64,000 nucleotides of DNA. Origin: MED-G105 sp039025235 (GTDB lineage: Bacteria > Pseudomonadota > Alphaproteobacteria > Caulobacterales > Parvularculaceae). Every line of letters starts with the position of its first letter. The first letter of the stretch is position 1. Positions 1 to 8,011 of this stretch are shown here, one piece after another. The DNA is taken from contig JBCCOS010000009.1 in the NCBI GenBank assembly GCA_039025235.1, forward strand, positions 1-64,000. Reading direction: 5' to 3'. A program made the position numbers and the translations under genes. Below the pieces are notes generated by a model. It saw only the letters and a list, made by a program, of their open reading frames with translations, made no database searches and was not told the DNA's origin.

Positions 1-480
1 ATAACAACCAGAAACGCTATTGCCTGATCACCAACATCCTAATGACAACGCATAAATCGAAAATAACGCAAACCAAAACCACGTGGCCAACCCTAGAAAA
101 CCATACCGTATTTAGGTATTTCAGCAGCCTGTTAAAGCATTTCCAAGCCAAGTGTGTGCGGTTGGCGTGAAGGAAATGCGTAAAATCAACAACTTAAAGC
201 GCCGTTCCAATTCTAATTGAAACGGAGGCGCTTTGGACGGTACGACTTTTAGGCTTCGCCAAATGATGTGAAGCGGCATGCTATTGGGTAGGTTGTCATG
301 CCAACCGGGTTTTCATGACGAATAACGACAAGAAATCACTGAAGGCCCTACCGCTCATGCAAATATCGAGGTAACGTTTGCGCGTTGGGGTGATGAGCCG
401 ATACGGCCTTTTTCCGCGTTACTTGGCGCGGTAGCCATTGTCGGCACTGAAGAGACGAGCGTTACCGGAGTATGGTTCGT
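1..480. other. Intergenic region with one dispersed repeat
   Basis: No convincing gene is seen before the first start codon. The only recognisable structure is the dispersed palindromic element at 134-234. A frame open from the left edge to about 171 runs into that repeat and shows no protein-like sequence, so I do not call it. Confidence 0.5.
134..234 (+). repeat. Type A dispersed palindromic element, copy A1
   Basis: Two stem-loops in tandem. Stem-loop 1 has outer arms GCATTTCC/GGAAATGC and inner arms GCCAA/TTGGC around the loop GTGTGTGCGG. Stem-loop 2 has arms AAAGCGCC/GGCGCTTT. The left end is preceded by TA (gTTAAAGC); the right-hand TA is lost (GCTTTG). Near-identical copies lie at 2812, 3686, 7562, 23330, 40621, 51421 and 62639. 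Confidence 0.9.
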
Positions 481-2640
481 ATGGGTAAAGCGATTGATAC
501 AATATCATACGTTTATCAGGGTTTTAGCGTGAGACATCGTGTTTCGATGGCCTTAAGAATGCTAAAAAGGGTAATTGTTGTCGCAGTTGCAGCGCCATTC
601 TTGATGATCGGATCTTCTATTAGCGATTGCGCCGATGCGAAAACGCGATTTATCACGAGCATAGCGGCTCAAACCGCAACGTCTTTAGCCGAGCAGCAAT
701 CATCTAGTTTCGAAGAAGCAGCGACGAGCGATCCATCCTTGGCGGCAATCCCACCGGCGATCAATACGGACAAAAAATGGCGAATAGCCAAAACCGCTTG
801 GGATGCTGATGACGAGGCCGGCTATTCGGCTTTTGTGAAAGCAATTGGCTGGTCAAATTGCACGTCCCTTGAAAGTTGTTTGGCAAGTGACGCCAATCCC
901 TACCGTGATACGGATGATACCGAATTCTTCGGCGATTGCGCTGATATGGCCTATACGCTGCGGGCTTATTACGCGTGGAAAAACGCTCTTCCCTTTTCCT
1001 ATCAAAATGCGATGCGGACCGCCGACCGAAGCGGCGATGATCTCCGGTATTCGAAGGCCGGTAATGTGGTCACAGGTCGACGCAGCGTTGCAGCCCGTCG
1101 ACCCTTGTCCGGACCGGCATTTATCACACGGATGCCCAACGAAGTTTCAACCGCGATGTTCCGGACCCACCCAGAGACGGGAGGGGGGGAAAGCTATGAT
1201 GATTTTTATCCCGTTCGGATCGATCGTGGCGCCGTTAAACCAGGCATCCTCGCCTATGATATTTATGGACATGTCGGCATTGTTTACGATGTTCTCGAAG
1301 ACGGACGCATCCTCGTCATCGCATCGCATCCAGACTTTTCCGTAACCCGCACGATCTATGGTCCGAACTTCATGCGCTCCGGACCGAGCCTTGGTGCCGG
1401 TTTGAAAGCATGGCGCCCCATTGAATTAAAGGGCGCTTCAAAATCAAGAGACGGTTTTTATCGTGGCGGCCGGATCGTTGGCGCAGATAATGCTGAAATT
1501 TCCGAATATTCCATCGAACAATATGTTGGAACCATTCCCGACCCCAATGGCAATTGGCAAAAAGGGGAATTTCAATTTCAGGGCCGCACGGTCACTTATT
1601 ATGATTTCATACGCCGCCGCCTAGCCGCTCCTGACTTTGAATATAATCCTGTTACTGAACTTCGGCAGGGTCTTGAAACGATTTGCGGTGCGTTACGCGA
1701 TCGAAAATGGGCTGTTGACGCGGCGCGCGTTGCTAAGGTTCATGAAAAACCACATCCGAAGCGCTTGCCACCGAACATTTACGGGACCTATGGCGAATGG
1801 GAAAACTTCTCGACGCCATCTCGTGATGCCCGGCTTAAAGTTTCATTCATCGAACTGAGAAGGGAATTACAACGCCTCGTCGCAGCCCTTGAAGCTGGCG
1901 CCCCAGGGGTCACCTATGACGGAGACAATCTAGCGCGTGATTTATGGACAACATTCGCGTCAGAAAAGGACGAGTGTGGTTTCACCTATTGGCGTACGGA
2001 TAATACGCGGGTTCGTTTGAATTTGGGCCATGCCATGGACCGCCTTTGGGATTTATCATTCGACCCTTATCACTGCCAAGAGCGACGCTGGGGCGCCAGC
2101 GGTGCTGAACTTGCAACCTGTGAAGACGATGACGTCAAAACAAAATGGTACGCGGCACAAAGGTTCTTACGCTATCAGGCTGAGCGCACTTATGATGTGC
2201 GAATGAACTTCACTCTTGAGGAATTGAAGCATCCGGGTGTTGCCTCTGCCAAAGATGGAGGGCTTGGCGTTGAGGCGCCAGCCGACGCCGATATTAGGCA
2301 ATATATTTTGTCGCTAGTAGAGAGGATGGAGACCGATAACACCGGCCCACTCGCGCGCGTGCCTGACAATTCGCCGACAAATAACGCACAGAAACGGTCA
2401 CATAAATCGCTTTCAAACTTGAATATATTACCCAAAGAGCTGGTTACACCAGAAGTTACGGACAATCGTGCACAGATTATGGAGGCGATGTATGGCGGTT
2501 CCGATGGGATACTACTCACAGCTGAACAAGCCGTAACCTATGTAGAACCACGCTTCCCCGAATGGCATTATAAAGTACAAAACACCTGGGCGAGAAAACG
2601 TCTTAAGGAAAGCGCTCAGAAACTGCGACAAGGCCAGTAA
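481..2640 (+). CDS. Large exported protein of unknown function, possible Cys/His hydrolase fold
   Basis: I do not recognise the family. The 719-residue product has a Sec-type signal: a basic stretch then a hydrophobic run at about residues 23-50. The mature part has a GDCADMAYTLRAYYAW segment with Cys153 and, about 110 residues later, GHVGIVYDV with His264. That spacing resembles the Cys and His of NlpC/P60 or CHAP-type papain-like enzymes, but this is inference. The C-terminal half is charged and has no motif I know. Start choice: GGAG at 467-470 lies 10 nt before ATG 481. ATG 472 is too close to it, and ATG 547 would place the signal peptide at the very N-terminus. The gene stands alone, with repeat elements on both sides. 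Confidence 0.75.
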   Translation: MGKAIDTISYVYQGFSVRHRVSMALRMLKRVIVVAVAAPFLMIGSSISDCADAKTRFITSIAAQTATSLAEQQSSSFEEAATSDPSLAAIPPAINTDKKWRIAKTAWDADDEAGYSAFVKAIGWSNCTSLESCLASDANPYRDTDDTEFFGDCADMAYTLRAYYAWKNALPFSYQNAMRTADRSGDDLRYSKAGNVVTGRRSVAARRPLSGPAFITRMPNEVSTAMFRTHPETGGGESYDDFYPVRIDRGAVKPGILAYDIYGHVGIVYDVLEDGRILVIASHPDFSVTRTIYGPNFMRSGPSLGAGLKAWRPIELKGASKSRDGFYRGGRIVGADNAEISEYSIEQYVGTIPDPNGNWQKGEFQFQGRTVTYYDFIRRRLAAPDFEYNPVTELRQGLETICGALRDRKWAVDAARVAKVHEKPHPKRLPPNIYGTYGEWENFSTPSRDARLKVSFIELRRELQRLVAALEAGAPGVTYDGDNLARDLWTTFASEKDECGFTYWRTDNTRVRLNLGHAMDRLWDLSFDPYHCQERRWGASGAELATCEDDDVKTKWYAAQRFLRYQAERTYDVRMNFTLEELKHPGVASAKDGGLGVEAPADADIRQYILSLVERMETDNTGPLARVPDNSPTNNAQKRSHKSLSNLNILPKELVTPEVTDNRAQIMEAMYGGSDGILLTAEQAVTYVEPRFPEWHYKVQNTWARKRLKESAQKLRQGQ

Positions 2641-2955
2641 AAGCTGTGCCAAATGCGTCAACGAGGCACGCAAGTCAACCAATGACATTACCATTCGTCA
2701 ATGTCGGGCCAGCGAAACCGCGTGTATATTGCGCTTTATTAAATTAGACGTGATTGCCTTCACGTTGCTTTTAGATTTTGCTATCAAAGCTTCCGGGCGC
2801 GTTTTTCCGTTAAAGCATTTCCAAGCCAAGTGTGTGCGGTTGGCGTTAAGGAAATGCGTAAAATCAACAACTAAAAGCGCCGTTCTGATTCTAATTGAAA
2901 CGGAAGCGCTTTAACGTATCATCACTTTCGAGTTCTAAAAGGGGACATTGGTTTA
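2641..2955. other. Intergenic region, repeat A2 only
   Basis: Apart from repeat A2 (2812-2912) and a purine-rich ribosome-binding stretch just before the barrel gene, I see no gene, RNA or clear terminator here. Confidence 0.5.
2812..2912 (+). repeat. Type A dispersed palindromic element, copy A2
   Basis: Complete copy with both stem-loops and TA at each end (gTTAAAGC at the left, GCTTTAA at the right). It is almost identical to A1 and has the same loop GTGTGTGCGG inside GCCAA/TTGGC. Confidence 0.92.
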
Positions 2956-3546
2956 ATGAGTATTTTTCAAATCACAAAGAATAGCGCTGTTGCGGTTTCA
3001 GCAATAGGGTTTTTGTTTGCAACGGTGGTTAGCGGCACAGCATCCGCCCAACCATTGGAAGGCCCATATGTTGGTGCCCAAATCGGATTTCACGGAGTCG
3101 ACGATGGCGACGACGTGTTTAACATCGAGCCAGATATTGGGGGATTCATTTATGGTGCATATGGTGGATATACGGCACGTTTGAATGACTATCTTTTACT
3201 GGGCCTAGAAGGCAACTTTAATCTCGGTACGGCAGATATCGATCGTGACGCTGGGATCAACGCAAACATCGGAGTTCCTATCGGTCGCAACGCATCGGTA
3301 TTTTTGAGAGGTGGTTACCAATGGGTGAATTTCGATCTCGAAAATATTGCTGAAGATATCCTGAACGTTGAATTAACGCCTGCGCAGATCGATCTACTCG
3401 ACGCGGCTGAGGACGGCGACGGTGGTTTTTTGGTTGGCGCCGGTGTGCAAATCGGGATCGGTCCGAATCTGTCACTTAGAACCGTCATCGACACAATTGA
3501 GTTCGACACGGTACGGGCAACCGGCGGCGTCACCCTTCATTTTTAG
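2956..3546 (+). CDS. Outer-membrane beta-barrel protein (Opa/porin-like family)
   Basis: The 196-residue protein begins with a clear signal peptide, with hydrophobic residues about 10-29 and a likely cut after ASA near residue 31. The mature start, GPYVGAQIGFHG, and the alternating Gly/aromatic pattern (GAYGGY, LRGGYQWVNF) are typical of eight-stranded outer-membrane barrels. The chain ends in a terminal Phe (GGVTLHF), the usual recognition signal for the BAM complex. Acidic loops (DDGDD, EDGDGG) would face outside. AAAAGGGG lies upstream of ATG 2956. Ligand or role is unknown. It stands alone, followed by a hairpin at 3571-3628. Confidence 0.85.
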   Translation: MSIFQITKNSAVAVSAIGFLFATVVSGTASAQPLEGPYVGAQIGFHGVDDGDDVFNIEPDIGGFIYGAYGGYTARLNDYLLLGLEGNFNLGTADIDRDAGINANIGVPIGRNASVFLRGGYQWVNFDLENIAEDILNVELTPAQIDLLDAAEDGDGGFLVGAGVQIGIGPNLSLRTVIDTIEFDTVRATGGVTLHF

Positions 3547-3570
3547 TCGCCACCCGTAAAGCTAACAAAA

Positions 3571-3628
3571 GGTCGGTCAGTCGTCGACGTCCGAGTGAAA
3601 TATCCACAACGACGTTACCTGACTGACC
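3571..3628 (+). terminator. Long stem-loop after the barrel gene
   Basis: GGTCGGTCAG (3571-3580) pairs with CTGACTGACC (3619-3628) over 10 positions, including one G-U pair. The loop is about 38 nt and contains the palindrome GTCGAC. It begins 24 nt after the stop codon. The following bases are T-rich (TATTTATTGTT) but are not a clean U run, so termination is only a likely role. Confidence 0.4.
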
Positions 3629-3685
3629 TATTTATTGTTGGGCAGCGTATATTGTTCGTCGAATGAGGTATTGATCGACTCATCT

Positions 3686-3786
3686 AAAGCGTCGACACTT
3701 CAATTGGAATCGGGACGACGCTTTAAGTCTCTGTTTTTACGCATTTCCTTAACGCCAACCGCACACACTTGGCTTGGAAACGCTTT
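3686..3786 (-). repeat. Type A dispersed palindromic element, copy A3
   Basis: A full copy in the opposite orientation to A1. It reads stem-loop 2 first, then the stem-loop with CCGCACACAC between CCAA and TTGG arms. Its ends are cTAAAGC and GCTTTAa, so TA flanks both sides. It lies between the barrel gene and the HIG1-type gene. Confidence 0.9.
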
Positions 3787-3832
3787 AATACTTGTTGCGT
3801 CGTTAAAAATTAAGGGTCACGGAGGAGATACC

Positions 3833-4042
3833 ATGAGTGGATTTGTGTATTTTTTGATACCGTTGGCCCTTGTCGCGACCGCCCTGATACTGGCAGCGGG
3901 TATCTACTCCTTAGCGAAGGGCGGAACATTCGCTAAGGAAAACGGCAATAAGCTCATGCGCTGGCGGGTAACGGCACAAGCCGTGGCGATCGGCCTCATG
4001 TGTCTGTTTCTCGTTCTCATTGGACGAGGGCCATCGGGCTGA
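3833..4042 (+). CDS. HIG1-domain twin-transmembrane protein
   Basis: A 69-residue protein with two membrane helices (about residues 4-24 and 45-65). Between them is the basic, Gly-containing link SLAKGGTFAKENGNKLMRWR, which matches the HIG1-type twin-transmembrane proteins of Alphaproteobacteria. In mitochondria the family supports respiratory supercomplexes; the bacterial role is unproved. The start is ATG 3833 because GGAGGAG (3821-3827) sits just upstream; the reading frame opens earlier but only through repeat A3. In relatives this gene is often close to etfB-etfA, as here, sometimes with an adenosyltransferase gene between; that gene is absent here. Confidence 0.85.
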   Translation: MSGFVYFLIPLALVATALILAAGIYSLAKGGTFAKENGNKLMRWRVTAQAVAIGLMCLFLVLIGRGPSG

Positions 4043-4275
4043 TAATAGCAAAATTCGTCGCTATTGCGGCGTCGGCATCTTGCAGCTTGCTAAAATTACT
4101 GTATTTCCACGTTGTTGCGATATACTTGCATGTCGCTGTGCGAACGCGCATTGAACGCGTGACATCACGCGGTTATTTTTAAGTGTCCCATCGGACTGAC
4201 ACAGCCACAACGATATGATTGTTGGCTGGTCACCTTAGGAATTTGGCGCCAGTAAAGAGAAAAAGGGAAAATGGT

Positions 4276-5025
4276 ATGAAAGTGCTCGTCCCCGTGAAAC
4301 GCGTCGTGGACTATAATGTGAAGGTCCGCGTTAAGTCGGACGGGACCGGTGTGGACATCGCTAATGTTAAAATGTCCATGAACCCGTTTGATGAAATTGC
4401 TGTTGAAGAAGCGGTGAGATTAAAAGAGGCCGGAACAGCAAGCGAGATTGTTGCGGTTTCGATTGGACCAGAAAAAGCACAGGACCAAATTAGGCAGGCC
4501 CTCGCGATGGGAGCTGATCGCGGTATACTGATAAAAACGGATGATACCGTTGAGCCATTAAGCGTTGCAAAGCTCCTGAAAGCCGTGTGCGAACAAGAGT
4601 CGCCCGACGTTGTCATTATGGGCAAACAGGCCATTGACGATGACTGTAACCAAACGGGGCAGATGCTTGCTGCGATGTTGGGATGGTCGCAAGGGACTTT
4701 CGCATCGAAAGTGGAAGCGGCCGACGGAAAGTTCAACGTGACGCGCGAAGTCGACGGTGGTCTTCAGACTGTTGCCATCTCCGGTCCAGCGATTGTCACA
4801 ACGGATCTTCGCCTTAATGAACCGCGCTATGCCTCTCTGCCAAACATTATGAAGGCAAAGAAAAAGCCTCTGGATGTGAAAGAGCCTTCTGACTACGGCG
4901 TAACGTTAGAAACACGTTTAGAAATCGTAAAAGTTGCCGAACCAGCAACGCGCGAAGCCGGGGTAATGGTTGAAACTGTTCCCGATCTTATTGAAAAACT
5001 TAAAAATGAAGCAGGAGTCCTATAA
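4276..5025 (+). CDS. etfB: Electron transfer flavoprotein beta subunit
   Basis: The 249-residue product opens MKVLVPVKRVVDYNVKVRV, the standard EtfB N-terminus. It carries AVSIGPEKAQDQIRQALAMG and an ETF signature region (VDGGLQTVAISGPAIVTTD, then LNEPRYASLPNIMKAKKKP). EtfB binds AMP and, with EtfA, takes electrons from acyl-CoA dehydrogenases and passes them to ETF:ubiquinone oxidoreductase. ATG 4276 follows a purine-rich AAAAGGGAAAA stretch; an upstream in-frame ATG at 4219 would add 19 residues not expected in the family. The stop codon directly abuts the etfA start, so the two are one transcript. Confidence 0.95.
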   Translation: MKVLVPVKRVVDYNVKVRVKSDGTGVDIANVKMSMNPFDEIAVEEAVRLKEAGTASEIVAVSIGPEKAQDQIRQALAMGADRGILIKTDDTVEPLSVAKLLKAVCEQESPDVVIMGKQAIDDDCNQTGQMLAAMLGWSQGTFASKVEAADGKFNVTREVDGGLQTVAISGPAIVTTDLRLNEPRYASLPNIMKAKKKPLDVKEPSDYGVTLETRLEIVKVAEPATREAGVMVETVPDLIEKLKNEAGVL

Positions 5026-5955
5026 GTGGCTGTTCTCGTTTTAGCTGATCATAATGGCAGTAATCTCTCCGATGCTGTTGCAAAAACCGTTACCGCCGCA
5101 GGCAATTTAGGTGGTGATATCGACATTCTCGTGGCGGGTTCGAACGCCGGAGACATTGCAAATGAGGCCGCGGCAATAGCCGGTGTTCGAAAGGTCCTTC
5201 ATGCCGATGATCCGGTATACGAACGGTTACTTGCCGAGCCAACGGCTGCACTCGTCGCTGCGCTCGCGAGCGACTATGATGCGGTGGCAACGCCCGCAAC
5301 AGCCAACGGCAAAAATATTATGCCGCGCGTTGCTGCCCTGATCGACGTGATGCAAATCTCTGACGTCATTGCGATTGAAAACGCAGACACATTCGTCCGG
5401 CCGATCTATGCGGGCAACGCCATTGCGACGGTAAAGTCTAAGGATCCGAAGAAAGTTGTTACGGTACGAACGTCTGCATTCCAAGCTGCGGCTGGCGGCG
5501 GGTCAGCAACGGTCGAAACGATTGCTGCAGGTGATAAACCAGGCCTTTCATCTTTCGTTGGCGAAGAGCTTACCAAGTCTGATCGTCCAGAGTTAACGTC
5601 CGCCAAAATCATTATTTCTGGTGGCCGCGCGCTCGGGTCCACCGAGAATTTTGAGCAGTATATTTATCCGGTTGCAGATAAATTAGGCGCTGCTATTGGT
5701 GCTTCGCGTGCAGCTGTTGATGCTGGTTATGTGCCGAACGACTACCAAGTCGGTCAGACAGGCAAGGTCGTTGCGCCAGAGCTTTACATTGCTGTCGGCA
5801 TTTCAGGCGCGATCCAGCATCTTGCCGGCATGAAGGACAGCAAGGTTATTGTGGCGATCAATAAAGATGAGGAAGCGCCGATTTTCCAGGTTGCCGACTA
5901 CGGCCTTGTTGGCGATCTTTTCACGCTTCTACCAGAACTTCAGGAAGCAATTTAG
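5026..5955 (+). CDS. etfA: Electron transfer flavoprotein alpha subunit
   Basis: The 309-residue protein has the EtfA layout. An N-terminal alpha/beta domain is followed by the FAD-binding domain with ISGGRALGSTENF, GAAIGASRAAVDAGYVPNDYQVGQTGK, and VGISGAIQHLAGMKDSKVIVAINKDEEAPIF. The start is GTG 5026, immediately after the etfB stop and behind GCAGGAG. It forms the FAD-containing heterodimer with EtfB. A good intrinsic terminator lies 140 bases after the stop. Confidence 0.95.
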   Translation: MAVLVLADHNGSNLSDAVAKTVTAAGNLGGDIDILVAGSNAGDIANEAAAIAGVRKVLHADDPVYERLLAEPTAALVAALASDYDAVATPATANGKNIMPRVAALIDVMQISDVIAIENADTFVRPIYAGNAIATVKSKDPKKVVTVRTSAFQAAAGGGSATVETIAAGDKPGLSSFVGEELTKSDRPELTSAKIIISGGRALGSTENFEQYIYPVADKLGAAIGASRAAVDAGYVPNDYQVGQTGKVVAPELYIAVGISGAIQHLAGMKDSKVIVAINKDEEAPIFQVADYGLVGDLFTLLPELQEAI

Positions 5956-5967
5956 CGTTCTGGCGTC

Positions 5968-6008
5968 TAAAGCCGTTCCGTTTCAAATGGAATCGCTGAA
6001 CAGCTTTA
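5968..6008 (+). repeat. Type F repeat fragment
   Basis: AAAGCCGTTC pairs loosely with GAACAGCTTT around a TTTCAAATGGAATCGC core. The same core occurs near 14642, 36970 and 38115. Confidence 0.6.
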
Positions 6009-6094
6009 AATCCCTTAGAGGCAAACGGTATAGCTTTTTTGCCTCATAACGCTGATAACGATGACAAGCCCCGATCATCATAAGCTGATAAAAT

Positions 6095-6125
6095 GACCGC
6101 CAGTTCATCTGAGCGGTCTTTTTTT
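6095..6125 (+). terminator. Intrinsic terminator of etfBA
   Basis: GACCGC (6095-6100) pairs with GCGGTC (6113-6118), followed at once by seven T residues (6119-6125). It lies downstream of etfA on the same strand. Confidence 0.85.
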
Positions 6126-6241
6126 GGACAGTCTATGATTAGACTCCCCCTTTCCCTCGACCGTCGGTTGATGTTATTTGCGTTGCAACAATGGGAATGG
6201 AATGTAACGTTTTGCTTTCATCACTTCGAATAACGCCAGCA

Positions 6242-6365
6242 CTAGAGCGCTTCGCCGATAAGTGTGATCGGTTGATGGTTCCCGTCCATCAACTCGGCAA
6301 AAGAAGCGCGACAAATCAAAGACCTAGAGCGGCGTTCCGATTCCATGGGAACGCAAAATGCTCTA
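6242..6365 (+). repeat. Type B composite palindromic element, copy B1
   Basis: It starts CTAGAGC and ends GCTCTA. The first module has outer arms GCGCTTC/GAAGCGC and GCCGA/TCGGC. It holds an AAGTGTG segment and a nested hairpin GTTGATGG/CCATCAAC. The second module has GCGTTCC/GGGAACGC inside AGAGC/GCTCT. TA is present at both outer ends. Confidence 0.8.
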
Positions 6366-6440
6366 CAGGCGGGTCAGAAATGACGTTGGTGCATAAAGCG
6401 GCTATTTGCGTTGATGGAAAGATCGGTGATCGCGAAACAC

Positions 6441-6545
6441 CTATAGCGGAATGCAATAATTCTGCACTATTGCATTCCGCTATAGGTTATGGTGATCGCG
6501 CCGTTTAATGCAAAAACCGTTGCACACTTTTTGCTCGGCGCTTTA
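6441..6545 (+). repeat. Type D perfect palindrome with conserved tail
   Basis: CTATAGCGGAATGCAATA (6441-6458) is matched perfectly by its reverse complement at 6468-6485, around a 9-nt loop. A tail follows (GTTGCACACTTTTTGCTCGG near 6520). The tail recurs behind a degraded palindrome at 51606-51710. Confidence 0.85.
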
Positions 6546-6629
6546 AAGCGAAACCAGTCGGTTACCGCAAAAACAGTAATCGAATTGAAATGATACCGGT
6601 GGACCGGTCAGGACAGAGGATGCAAAGCC

Positions 6630-7511
6630 ATGGCTTCAGATATTAAAAAAGTCGGTGTGATTGGCGCAGGACAAATGGGGACTGGCATTGCACATGTGTT
6701 TGGGCTCAATGGGTATAGCGTCTCCCTTTACGACATCGACCCTGATTGTGTTGATCGAGCGATTAAATCAATCGACGCAAATCTCGCTCGGCAGGTAGCG
6801 AAAGACAATATTTCGGCCGAGAATAAAGAAAAAGCGCTGACTGCAATCTCTAAAATCGACGCGTTTTCGGACCTCGGGGCTTGCGATCTCGTTATCGAAG
6901 CGGCGAGCGAAAACCAAGAAATCAAAAAGAAAATTTTTAGCGATCTTTCCAGTGTTATGGGCGAGAATTCCATCATTGCGACGAATACATCATCTATTTC
7001 GATCACCGCGCTGGCAGCAGCCACCGAAAGACCGCAGTCCTTTATCGGTCTGCATTTCATGAACCCAGTCCCGGTCATGCAGTTGATTGAGGTCATCCGC
7101 GGGATTGCTACCAGCAAAGAGACCTTTGAACGTACAAAGAAGGTTATCGCCACGCTTGGCAAAACGATGGCTGTATCGGAAGACTTCCCAGCCTTTATTG
7201 TCAATCGCGTCCTATTACCAATGATCAATGAGGCGATCTTCACGCTTTATGAAGGCGTTGCCACTGTTGAAGCGATTGATACAGCAATGAAACTGGGGGC
7301 CAATCATCCGATGGGACCGCTTCAACTCGCAGATTTTATCGGTTTAGACACGTGCCTTGCAATCATGCAGGTTTTGTATGAAGGGCTGTCGGATTCAAAA
7401 TATCGTCCCTGCCCTCTTCTGGTAAAATATGTGGAAGCTGGTTGGCTTGGACGAAAAACCGGGCGCGGTTTTTACGATTATAGCGGAGAAACGCCGGTTC
7501 CAACACGGTGA
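6630..7511 (+). CDS. hbd: 3-hydroxybutyryl-CoA dehydrogenase
   Basis: A 293-residue NAD-dependent 3-hydroxyacyl-CoA dehydrogenase. The N-terminal Rossmann motif is GVIGAGQMGTGIAHVF, followed by YDID, the acidic end of strand 2. The catalytic His lies in GLHFMNPVPVMQLIEVI. The C-terminal dimer and substrate domain has NRVLLPMINEAIFTLYEGV and ends with GRKTGRGFYDY. It oxidises 3-hydroxybutyryl-CoA to acetoacetyl-CoA, or the reverse in polyhydroxybutyrate or butanoate metabolism. Length and motifs match the family. GAGGA lies about 12 nt before ATG 6630. It commonly follows etfBA in Alphaproteobacteria, but here a terminator and repeats separate them. Confidence 0.93.
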   Translation: MASDIKKVGVIGAGQMGTGIAHVFGLNGYSVSLYDIDPDCVDRAIKSIDANLARQVAKDNISAENKEKALTAISKIDAFSDLGACDLVIEAASENQEIKKKIFSDLSSVMGENSIIATNTSSISITALAAATERPQSFIGLHFMNPVPVMQLIEVIRGIATSKETFERTKKVIATLGKTMAVSEDFPAFIVNRVLLPMINEAIFTLYEGVATVEAIDTAMKLGANHPMGPLQLADFIGLDTCLAIMQVLYEGLSDSKYRPCPLLVKYVEAGWLGRKTGRGFYDYSGETPVPTR

Positions 7512-7561
7512 TCGTCGCTCTTCAAACGGCGCGACGAATGCAAAACGAAGGGCAGCAAAGC

Positions 7562-7661
7562 AAAGATTTCAAAGCCAAGTGTGTGCGGTTGGCGTTAAGG
7601 AAATGCCTAAAATCAACACCTTAAAGCGTCGTTCTGATTCCAATTGAAATGGAGGCGCTCT
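7562..7661 (+). repeat. Type A dispersed palindromic element, copy A4 (degenerate left arm)
   Basis: The loop GTGTGTGCGG and inner arms GCCAA/TTGGC are intact. The left outer arm has decayed to AAAGATTTC, while the right end reads GGCGCTCTA, partly converted to the type B terminus. Confidence 0.85.
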
Positions 7662-7762
7662 AAGTCCTTGTTTGGTCGGTCGAACAATTGTTCGACCTAT
7701 TGCCGAGTTAGATCATCGGACGTTTAGATGGAATCAAACCGATGCTCTAGATTCTATGATTT

Positions 7763-7811
7763 GAGCGCCTGAGACGATCTTATCTTGAACCAATGTGATC
7801 GTCTGGCGCTC
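7763..7811 (+). repeat. Type E palindromic element, copy E1
   Basis: GAGCGCC and AGACGATC (7763-7779) pair with GATCGTCT and GGCGCTC (7797-7811). This gives a 15-bp interrupted stem around a 17-nt loop. Related, less perfect copies lie at 20146, 48272 and about 51845. Confidence 0.8.
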
Positions 7812-7861
7812 TAGAGCACGGGAACCATCAACCGATTACACTTATCGGCGAAGCGCTCTAG
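7811..7861 (-). repeat. Type B half element fused to E1
   Basis: It begins CTAGAGC at the end of E1 and ends GCGCTCTA. It carries CGATTACACTTATCGGCGAAGC, the same stem and loop region as copies B1, B4 and B5. Confidence 0.75.
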
Positions 7862-8011
7862 AGTCTCGTTGGAGCCGGTTGCGAACCGCAAAACCGGTGA
7901 TCCACTTTTGCTGCAACAGGCTCTAGTGGAAACTTACATGCCTATTGGTCTAAGCGTCAGGAACTAGCCTCGGCGTTCAGGGGTGTGGACTACTGTGCTT
8001 AAAGAAAAAAC

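Larger units (their letters stand above)
5956..6629. other. Repeat-rich intergenic region
   Basis: Between etfA and the dehydrogenase gene lie a type F fragment (5968-6008), the etf terminator (6095-6125), a type B element (6242-6365) and a type D palindrome (6441-6485) with a conserved tail to about 6545. I see no protein gene; the open frame through 6191-6508 only translates repeats. Confidence 0.6.
7512..8011. other. Repeat-rich intergenic region between convergent genes
   Basis: The interval is nearly filled by repeat A4 (7562-7661), type E (7763-7811) and a type B half (7811-7861); the last two share CTAG at the joint. I see no gene. Confidence 0.6.

Noticed and set aside
2729..2914. 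Short open frame over repeat A2
   Set aside because: It is made of the repeat sequence, has no ribosome-binding site and shares its translation only with other repeat copies.
6191..6508. 105-codon frame upstream of hbd
   Set aside because: It runs through type B and type D repeats; the composition is not protein-like.
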